From the NCBI GenBank assembly GCA_937965795.1, contig CALCMD010000010.1, positions 1 to 22,763 on the forward strand: a stretch of 22,763 nucleotides of DNA, in the 5' to 3' direction. Within the stretch, counting starts at the first letter, position 1. Every line of letters starts with the position of its first letter. This DNA comes from an uncultured Lachnospiraceae bacterium (lineage in GTDB: Bacteria; Bacillota; Clostridia; Lachnospirales; Lachnospiraceae). A program made the translations under genes and the position numbers. This document shows positions 16,586-22,763 of this stretch, in pieces. The notes beneath the pieces are model-generated. The model searched no databases. It saw only the letters and a list, made by a program, of their open reading frames with translations, and had not been told where the DNA came from.

Positions 16586-17221
16586 ATGACGAAAAAACAA
16601 CGGGCTTTGGAAGTGATTGAAAGATTGAAGAAGGAATACCCGGATGCGGGATGTACACTGGACTATGACGAGGCGTGGAAGCTGTTGGTCAGCGTCCGGC
16701 TGGCGGCCCAGTGTACGGATGCGCGTGTGAACGTGGTAGTTGAGAAGCTCTATGAGAAATATCCGGATGTGGAGGCGCTGGCGAATGCCGCGCCGGAGGA
16801 GATTGAGGAGATCGTAAGACCCTGCGGCCTGGGGAAAAGTAAGGCAAGAGATATCAGCGCCTGCATGAAGATTCTGAGAGATGAATATGGAGGAAAGGTA
16901 CCGAAGGATTTTGACGCGCTTTTAAGGCTTCCGGGAGTCGGAAGGAAGAGTGCAAACCTGATTATGGGCGATGTATTCGGAGAGCCTGCCATCGTAACGG
17001 ACACGCATTGTATTCGGTTGGTGAACCGGATTGGGCTGGTGGACGGTATCAAAGAACCGAAAAAAGTGGAGATGGCGCTGTGGAAGATCATTCCGCCAAA
17101 GGAGGGCAGTGACTTCTGCCATCGCCTGGTTTATCATGGAAGGGACGTCTGTACAGCGAGGACAAAGCCGTTCTGCGACAGGTGCTGTCTGGAAGATATT
17201 TGCAAAAAGAATTCGATTTAG
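16586..17221 (+). CDS. nth: Endonuclease III (DNA glycosylase/AP lyase)
   Basis: Nth removes oxidised pyrimidines from DNA and cleaves the abasic site, starting base excision repair in the cytoplasm. The 211-residue protein has the helix-hairpin-helix LPGVGRKSAN with catalytic Lys121, and Asp139 in VTDTHC, matching K120 and D138 of the E. coli enzyme. A C-terminal [4Fe-4S] motif is present (VC...FCDRCCLEDIC). Its first cysteine gap is seven residues rather than the six of E. coli. AGGAG (16572-16576) is 9 nt before the ATG. The gene is second in a unit with the SH3b gene. Confidence 0.95.
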   Translation: MTKKQRALEVIERLKKEYPDAGCTLDYDEAWKLLVSVRLAAQCTDARVNVVVEKLYEKYPDVEALANAAPEEIEEIVRPCGLGKSKARDISACMKILRDEYGGKVPKDFDALLRLPGVGRKSANLIMGDVFGEPAIVTDTHCIRLVNRIGLVDGIKEPKKVEMALWKIIPPKEGSDFCHRLVYHGRDVCTARTKPFCDRCCLEDICKKNSI

Positions 17222-17240
17222 AGACTTTTGGGTAGAATAG

Positions 17241-17265
17241 AAAAAAATTCGATTTTTTTTCTTTT
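17241..17265 (+). terminator. Weak A/T hairpin and T-run after nth
   Basis: Seven A residues, TTCGA, then eight T residues and CTTTT make a nearly palindromic, purely A-T stem. The stem is weak, so termination would be partial. No other terminator lies between nth and the second GH2 gene. Confidence 0.3.
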
Positions 17266-17290
17266 TGGTATGGTTATTTTGTATGATTAA

Positions 17291-17299
17291 TGTTAAAAT
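17291..17299 (+). promoter_or_regulatory. Extended -10 promoter of the second GH2 gene
   Basis: TG-T-TAAAAT (17291-17299) matches the extended -10 motif with five of six -10 bases. The -35 region (17271-17276, TGGTTA) is poor. A small hairpin CTTTGTG/CACAGAG (17310-17332, one mismatch) lies in the predicted leader. No clear catabolite-repression (cre) site is visible. Confidence 0.5.
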
Positions 17300-17353
17300 T
17301 AAGGTAAGACTTTGTGAGTTCTATACACAGAGGGAAAGAAAAGGAGGATATTT

Positions 17354-20300
17354 ATGAAACAACGTACAAAAAAACTGATGGCTGTCATGCTTTCAGTCGC
17401 CATGAGTGCATCCATGTTGCCGGCTCAGGCGATTGTGGCAGCGCCGACATCGGGAGTCACCTTCACAGAGGCGCAGGATATCCAGGTCAGCCATTATGGG
17501 GAGGAACGTTCCACGCTCTTTAACGATGGCTGGAAATTCTCGCTTGGCAGATCTTCTTCGGCATACAGACCAGAGTTCAATGATGCAGATTGGGAAAACG
17601 TGACTTTACCGCATGACTTTAGTATTTTTCAGGATTTTACTCCAAGCGGGGAGGCAGAGAGCGGTTTTCTTCCCGGAGGGACCGGATGGTATCGTAAGAG
17701 CTTTACCCTGCCGGAATCCTGTGCGGGAAAGAGAATGGTTCTGAACTTTGACGGTGTATATTCTCATGCCGCCGTTTATGTAAATGGAACGAAGGTGGGA
17801 GAGCACCATTACGGTTATACGGCTTTTGCATTTGACATCACGGATTATGTCAGATGTGATGGTTCCAGTGAGAATGTGATTGCTGTAGAGGCAGTGAATA
17901 ATATACCTTCCAGCCGCTGGTATTCAGGAAGCGGTATCTACCGTGATGTGACCCTTCTGGTAACCGATCCGGTTCATGTGGCGCTGAATGGTACCTTTGT
18001 TACCACGCCGAATCTGAAAGACAGCAGCGGGACTGACGGTACGGTAAAAGCAGCTGTAGATGTTCAGAACGACAGCACGGCTTCTGCAAATGTTACCGTA
18101 CGCAATACGGTATATGAGAAAGATGGCACGACAGCCGTAGCTACAGACTCTGCAACGGCTTCGGTAGAGGCTGGAGCTACTGTAACGGTAGATACCATGC
18201 CGATCGTTTCTTCACCGAAGCTGTGGTCTATTGACGAGCCGAATCTTTATTATGTACGTACAGAGATTCTTCAGGGCAGCGAAGTCGTTGATACATACGA
18301 TACAGAATTCGGATTCAAATGGTATGAATTTGTAGATAATGTAGGCTTTAAGCTGAACGGGGAAAATGTAAAAATCAACGGCGTATGTCTGCACCATGAC
18401 CAGGGAGCGCTTGGCTCTGCGGCATACACAGACGCTATGCGGCGGCAGCTTAAAATCCTGAAGGATATGGGGGTTAATACGATTCGTGCGACGCACAACC
18501 CCTATGCGGAAAGCTTTGTTGATCTGTGCGACGAGCTGGGACTTCTGGTAATCGAAGAAATGTTTGACGGGTGGAACCTGCCGAAAAACGGAAACAGCAA
18601 TGACTTTTCCACACATTTCGACCAGAATCTGACAGCGGATAATCAGATTATTGATGGTGATCCTTCTATGACATGGGCAGAGTTTGTCATGAAAGCGACC
18701 ATGAAGAGAGACCGAAATGATGTTTCTATTATTCTGTGGTCTTTGGGAAATGAGATTCAGGAAGGAACCGGAGGATGGAATAACTGGGGCGAGCATGCAA
18801 GGAATATGATCAAATGGGCGGCGGAGGTTGATCCGACACATCCGCTGACTTCCGGGTCAAACAATCGTTCGGTTAGCGATGATGACAGCAACTCCGCAGT
18901 CGTAAATAAACTTATTTATGAGAATGGCGGCGTGGCAGGCTTCAATTATGGAAACATGAGTGGGATGAACAGCTTACATCAGACTTATCCGGTATTTCTT
19001 TACAGTGAGACAGCGTCTGCGACAACAAGCCGCGGCATCTATGTGAGTCAGGCAAACAATTCAAACGCAGATGGAAAGATGCACCTGACATCTTATGACA
19101 CTTCCAGTGTGGGATGGGGAAAAACGGCGCATGCTTCCATGTGGGATACGATGACGAATGACTGGCTGGCAGGAGAATGTGTATGGACAGGTTTTGACTA
19201 CATCGGAGAGCCGACGCCCTGGAATGGAACAGGAACGGGAGATGGAGGCCGCGGTTCCGTCCCGAACAGCAGCTATTTTGGTATCGTAGAGACAACTGGT
19301 TTTGCGAAGGATAATTACTATCTCTATCGCAGCCAGTGGAATAAAGATGCGAATACGCTGCATCTGGTAACCGCATGGGACAGCGACAATATGATGACGT
19401 CCAATGGAAAAACACCGGTATGGGTATATTCCAATGCGGCAAGGGTCGATCTGTACCGAAACGGAACCAAGATCGGAACAGCTACCCGAAATGTGAATAC
19501 TACACCAGCAGGGCATGTTTACTATACTTACACGACACAGAGCGAAAATAGCAGTGTCTGCACGACGTCTTCAGGTTCCGGAAGTACTTCTCTGTATTCT
19601 GTCTTTAACGTTGCTTATGAGGCGGGAACGATCTCGGCAAGAGCTTATGATGAGAGCGGAACAGAGATTACAAATACCTGTAAAGGAAACCGCACGGTAT
19701 CTACTCCGGGAACAGTCAATAAACTGGTGGTAAAAGAAAAGACAGAAGAGATTCTTGCAGATGGAAGCAGCCTTGCATACATTGCAGTGGACGTGACGGA
19801 TGCAAATGGAAATCTGGATACCACGGCAGATAATGATATTACCTTTACCCTGGAAGGAAACGGGGAAATCATGGGCGTTGATAACGGCGACCAGGCGACG
19901 ACAGAAAAATATCAGCAGTCGTCCGTTCTGACGAGCAAGACGTCTGCCCATATTAAGGCATTTTCCGGTAAAGCGCTCGTAATTGTGCGTTCTACCACAA
20001 AGGCAGGCACGATTACGGTAGATATTTCTTCAAACGGGCTGACAGGCGAAACGGTTGTCATCAATTCGAAACAGGTGGAAGGAACCGCAGAAAATGGTAT
20101 TGAGAGCTATCGGATGTCCAAGCACTGCTATGCTCCGGTAGGAACAGCTTCGCTTACTTTGCCTGCTACCCTGCCTGTGACTTTCGCAGATGGCACAACT
20201 GGAAATTTGGGAGTAACATGGGAATCTTATAATAGAGCAAACTTACAGAAATCAGGTCTGTTCCAGGTAAAGGGAACGCTGACGAACGGAGCAGAGAAAA

Positions 20301-21937
20301 TCGCTGTGGCTATGACCGTACATGTATATGGTGAAATCGTGGGAGCAAAAAATTACTCTACGATTACGGCGCCGAACGTGATGCCGTCTCTTCCGGTAGC
20401 ATTGATGACTTATTACGCAGATGGAACTGCCTTTGAGGAATCTCCGGTTACCTGGGATCTGGCAGGGATTACTGCGGCAAGCTTTGCAAATATTGGAGAC
20501 ATCAAAGAAATCAAAGGAACGGTAACGGCGCTTGGAAAGACATATCCGGTAACGGCAAGCGTCCGTGTGGCGGAACCTATTTATGGAGACAAGCAGAATA
20601 TTGCCCCGGCTGCCAGCGATTTAAGCTCGAATGCTACCGGTGATACACTGACCGCTATTAAGAATGGCATTAAATATGCTTCATCAGATGGTACCAGTCA
20701 GCGTTGGTCGAACTGGCCGGAAAGAAACGGTTCGGAAGCGGCGACTATCACTATGGCATGGGATACGGCACATCTGGTGGATCAGGTCAACCTGTATTAT
20801 TATCTGGAGGATCACGCAGCTTCACAGGCGCCGACCAGCGTTGCTTTTGAGTATTCTCTGGATGGCAGTACATTTACTCCTGTTGGACATGGAGACCCGA
20901 CGGCGCTTCCTTCCGAAGCTGGAAAAGCAGAAAACGGATATAGCTTCCAACTGGATGAAGCAATTAACCCGATTGCCTTCAGAATTGTACTGGGACATGA
21001 CGCAGGCAAATTCATCGGTCTTACAGAAGTGGAAATTATGGAGACTACCATTTCCTATGAAGAGAATACTTCCGCAGATCTCGATGGCATTCTTGTAGGC
21101 GGAAAGGCAATCGCAGGCTTCCAGCCGAATGTGACAGAATATACGGTGGATTCTCTGGAGAATATTACGGTAGTGAACAGCAACAATGCGTCGGTAACGA
21201 TCCTTTCAGATCCTGGAGTCAAGGCAACGATCCTTTCTGTATCTGAGGATGGAAAGACGACAAAGACGTATACGCTGATAAAGGCAGTTTCCGCAGCAGA
21301 GAAAGCAGATGCGTCTGCGAAGCTTGTGGCAGCGAAAAAAATTGATGGAAGCCTGTATACACCGGAAAGCTATGCAAAGCTTCAGAGTGCAATCGCGGCT
21401 CTGGAGAAAAATCTGAACAGTGCAAACAGCAAGGAGCTGGCAGCATATGTGAATGCACTCATAAACGCACAGAATGCGCTGGTGAAGAAAACGACAACTA
21501 CACAGCCTCCGAGAGATTCAAAAGTAGGCAATGGACGTTACCAGGTGGTCAGCGAAAGTAAAAAGACAGCGAAGCTGGTAAGCGTTATCAATAAAAAAGC
21601 AACAAAGATGAACGTTCCGGCAACGGTTAAGATTGGCGGCCAAACCTATAAAGTGGTTGAGGTGGGAAGCAATGCGATGAAGGGAGCTTCCAAACTGAAA
21701 AAAGTGACCCTCGGCTCAAATGTCACCACAATCGGAAAACAGGCATTCATGAACTGCAAGAACCTGAAATCCGTTCTGTTAAAGGGCAAGGCGCTGAAAA
21801 CCATCAAGTCAGGTGCGTTTAAAAAGACTTCTTCGAAGCTGGTGGTAAGCGCGAAAAAGATGAATAAGAAAGAAAAAGCAAAACTGCTGAAGAAGCTGAA
21901 AAAAGCAGGAGCAGGAAAGAAAGTAAAAGTGAAATAA
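17354..21937 (+). CDS. Secreted BgaA-type GH2 beta-galactosidase, one FIVAR module
   Basis: This 1527-residue exported paralog of the enzyme at 8866 has the same order: signal peptide (1-30), GH2 sugar-binding, Ig-like and TIM-barrel domains, a DUF4982-like domain (about 659-782), a GH2 C-terminal Ig domain, two Big_4-like domains, an F5/8 type C domain, and a cadherin-like domain. It then has one FIVAR module (about 1315-1380), a short TTTTQPP linker and a lysine-rich BspA-type LRR domain (1393-1527). Acid/base Glu467 (WSLGNE) and nucleophile Glu552 (YSETAS) are intact. A short insertion and divergence around 475-535, between the two catalytic residues, may alter substrate choice. AAGGAGG (17341-17347) is 6 nt before the ATG. 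The gene has its own promoter, unlike the first copy, so the two enzymes may be expressed under different conditions. The beta-galactosidase specificity is inferred from family resemblance. Confidence 0.9.
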   Translation: MKQRTKKLMAVMLSVAMSASMLPAQAIVAAPTSGVTFTEAQDIQVSHYGEERSTLFNDGWKFSLGRSSSAYRPEFNDADWENVTLPHDFSIFQDFTPSGEAESGFLPGGTGWYRKSFTLPESCAGKRMVLNFDGVYSHAAVYVNGTKVGEHHYGYTAFAFDITDYVRCDGSSENVIAVEAVNNIPSSRWYSGSGIYRDVTLLVTDPVHVALNGTFVTTPNLKDSSGTDGTVKAAVDVQNDSTASANVTVRNTVYEKDGTTAVATDSATASVEAGATVTVDTMPIVSSPKLWSIDEPNLYYVRTEILQGSEVVDTYDTEFGFKWYEFVDNVGFKLNGENVKINGVCLHHDQGALGSAAYTDAMRRQLKILKDMGVNTIRATHNPYAESFVDLCDELGLLVIEEMFDGWNLPKNGNSNDFSTHFDQNLTADNQIIDGDPSMTWAEFVMKATMKRDRNDVSIILWSLGNEIQEGTGGWNNWGEHARNMIKWAAEVDPTHPLTSGSNNRSVSDDDSNSAVVNKLIYENGGVAGFNYGNMSGMNSLHQTYPVFLYSETASATTSRGIYVSQANNSNADGKMHLTSYDTSSVGWGKTAHASMWDTMTNDWLAGECVWTGFDYIGEPTPWNGTGTGDGGRGSVPNSSYFGIVETTGFAKDNYYLYRSQWNKDANTLHLVTAWDSDNMMTSNGKTPVWVYSNAARVDLYRNGTKIGTATRNVNTTPAGHVYYTYTTQSENSSVCTTSSGSGSTSLYSVFNVAYEAGTISARAYDESGTEITNTCKGNRTVSTPGTVNKLVVKEKTEEILADGSSLAYIAVDVTDANGNLDTTADNDITFTLEGNGEIMGVDNGDQATTEKYQQSSVLTSKTSAHIKAFSGKALVIVRSTTKAGTITVDISSNGLTGETVVINSKQVEGTAENGIESYRMSKHCYAPVGTASLTLPATLPVTFADGTTGNLGVTWESYNRANLQKSGLFQVKGTLTNGAEKIAVAMTVHVYGEIVGAKNYSTITAPNVMPSLPVALMTYYADGTAFEESPVTWDLAGITAASFANIGDIKEIKGTVTALGKTYPVTASVRVAEPIYGDKQNIAPAASDLSSNATGDTLTAIKNGIKYASSDGTSQRWSNWPERNGSEAATITMAWDTAHLVDQVNLYYYLEDHAASQAPTSVAFEYSLDGSTFTPVGHGDPTALPSEAGKAENGYSFQLDEAINPIAFRIVLGHDAGKFIGLTEVEIMETTISYEENTSADLDGILVGGKAIAGFQPNVTEYTVDSLENITVVNSNNASVTILSDPGVKATILSVSEDGKTTKTYTLIKAVSAAEKADASAKLVAAKKIDGSLYTPESYAKLQSAIAALEKNLNSANSKELAAYVNALINAQNALVKKTTTTQPPRDSKVGNGRYQVVSESKKTAKLVSVINKKATKMNVPATVKIGGQTYKVVEVGSNAMKGASKLKKVTLGSNVTTIGKQAFMNCKNLKSVLLKGKALKTIKSGAFKKTSSKLVVSAKKMNKKEKAKLLKKLKKAGAGKKVKVK
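19415..19479 (+). repeat. Near-identical block shared by the GH2 paralogs (a, copy 2)
   Basis: This is the partner of 10924-10988, with one difference in 65 nt. Confidence 0.85.
19674..19770 (+). repeat. Near-identical block shared by the GH2 paralogs (b, copy 2)
   Basis: This is the partner of 11183-11279, with three differences in 97 nt. The sequence on either side diverges at synonymous sites. Confidence 0.85.
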
Positions 21938-21948
21938 AGAAACAAAGG

Positions 21949-21974
21949 AATCCCCCGCAGAAGTGCGGGGGATT
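21949..21974. terminator. Shared bidirectional terminator between GH2 and argG
   Basis: A perfect 11-bp, G/C-rich stem (21949-21959 with 21964-21974, loop GAAG) lies between the converging genes. It is followed by TGTTTGG on the + strand and by TCCTTTGTTTC on the minus strand, so it can serve both. Confidence 0.85.
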
Positions 21975-21996
21975 GTTTGGTTAAAAGAAATATTTA

Positions 21997-22763
21997 TTAT
22001 TTGTTTGCTTCCACTTCAGCCATCTTCATGGCACGAACCTTCAGCGGAAGCCCAAACAGTGTGATGAAGCCGCTGGCGTCATTGTGATCATACAGATCTC
22101 CGGTCGTAAAGCTTGCCAGTGATTCGTTATACAGTGAATAAGGAGAAGTCGTCCCGGCTTTGATGATATTTCCTTTATAAAGCTTGAACTTTACTTCACC
22201 GGTCACGTATTCCTGCGTCACATCTACAAATGCCTGAATAGCCTCACGCAGAGGTGTGAACCATTTTCCTTCGTATACGATCTGGGCAAATTTATTTCCC
22301 ATATCTTTTTTAACTTCCATCGTGGCGCGATCCAGAACCAGTTCTTCAAGCTGTGCGTGTGCTTCCATCAGGATGGTTCCGCCCGGTGTTTCATAAACGC
22401 CGCGGGATTTCATGCCTACGACACGGTTTTCTACGATATCGACAATACCGATTCCATGTTTCCCGCCGAGCTCGTTCAGCTTTGTGATGATTTCGGAAAC
22501 TTTCATCTTTTCGCCGTTGATGCTGGTGGGAACACCCTTTTCAAAGGTCATGGTCACATATTCGCCCTCGTCCGGAGCTTTCTCCGGAGAAACCCCTAAG
22601 ACCAGAAGATGGTCATAGTTCGGTTCATTTCCAGGCTCTTCCAGTTCCAGACCTTCATGGCTGATGTGCCACAGATTACGGTCGCGGCTGTAGCTGGAGT
22701 CTGCGGAGAACGGAAGGTCGATGCCGTGCTGTTTGCAGTATTCGATTTCATCTTCGCGGGACT
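21997..22763 (-). CDS. argG: Argininosuccinate synthase, C-terminal part (cut by window edge)
   Basis: ArgG joins citrulline and aspartate with ATP to form argininosuccinate, the penultimate step of arginine synthesis in the cytoplasm. About 254 codons are visible. The reading frame runs unbroken from the right edge of the window to a TAA at 21997-21999. Recognisable ArgG segments include YCKQHGIDLPFS, SYSRDRNLWHISHEG, GIGIVDIVENRVVGMKSRG and ETPGGT. The protein ends in AEVEANK. Bacterial ArgG has about 400 residues, so roughly 150 N-terminal residues, including the ATP-binding loop, lie outside the window. The gene converges on the second GH2 gene and shares its terminator. Confidence 0.96.
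   Translation of the reverse strand, partial: SREDEIEYCKQHGIDLPFSADSSYSRDRNLWHISHEGLELEEPGNEPNYDHLLVLGVSPEKAPDEGEYVTMTFEKGVPTSINGEKMKVSEIITKLNELGGKHGIGIVDIVENRVVGMKSRGVYETPGGTILMEAHAQLEELVLDRATMEVKKDMGNKFAQIVYEGKWFTPLREAIQAFVDVTQEYVTGEVKFKLYKGNIIKAGTTSPYSLYNESLASFTTGDLYDHNDASGFITLFGLPLKVRAMKMAEVEANK

Noticed and set aside
17175..17221. Seven-residue first gap in the iron-sulphur cysteine motif of endonuclease III as a defect
   Set aside because: All four cysteines, the catalytic Lys and the Asp are present. A one-residue longer loop is likely tolerated and may be normal in this lineage.

Overview
The window looks like a chromosomal stretch from a gut-type Clostridia, most likely Lachnospiraceae. 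This is an inference from gene content and style: strong AGGAGG ribosome-binding sites, TTGACA/TATAAT promoters, an MscL with a C-terminal zinc ribbon, very large secreted proteins carrying FIVAR, GLUG and BspA-type leucine-rich modules, and no LPXTG anchors. I cannot name a genus.

Layout from left to right. leuS (leucyl-tRNA synthetase) has its own promoter and a strong terminator. Next is a 1605-residue secreted papain-like (C1) cysteine peptidase with many accessory domains. A 0.8 kb mostly non-coding stretch follows. It holds a long hairpin, a tRNA-Thr(CGU) gene with a strong promoter and terminator, and 300 bp further on a diverged copy of the tRNA 3' end plus terminator. Then comes a tightly packed group of mscL, a BgaA-type GH2 beta-galactosidase of about 1786 residues, and rpiB, with gaps of 27 and 13 nt. 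A D-lactate dehydrogenase gene follows, with a Rex-like palindrome upstream and a strong terminator downstream. A two-gene unit encodes a membrane-anchored SH3b protein and endonuclease III. A second BgaA-type GH2 enzyme of 1527 residues has its own promoter. It ends at a terminator shared with the convergent argG, whose 5' part lies beyond the right edge.

The accessory theme is extracellular degradation. One secreted cysteine protease and two secreted beta-galactosidases sit among housekeeping genes. All three carry FIVAR modules, and the two galactosidases end in the same lysine-rich leucine-rich-repeat domain, which may hold them at the wall. They plausibly act on host or dietary glycoproteins and galactosides, with released sugar feeding glycolysis, the pentose phosphate pathway (RpiB) and lactate fermentation. 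That metabolic link is inference. The two GH2 genes are paralogs with the same domain order but four versus one FIVAR modules. They share short, nearly identical DNA blocks inside otherwise diverged sequence, which suggests local gene conversion.

I found no CRISPR array, no intact insertion sequence, no phage genes and no recognisable defence system. The most notable items are the paralogous surface enzymes and their shared C-terminal module, the tRNA-end duplication, the putative Rex site and the mscL-galactosidase-rpiB arrangement.
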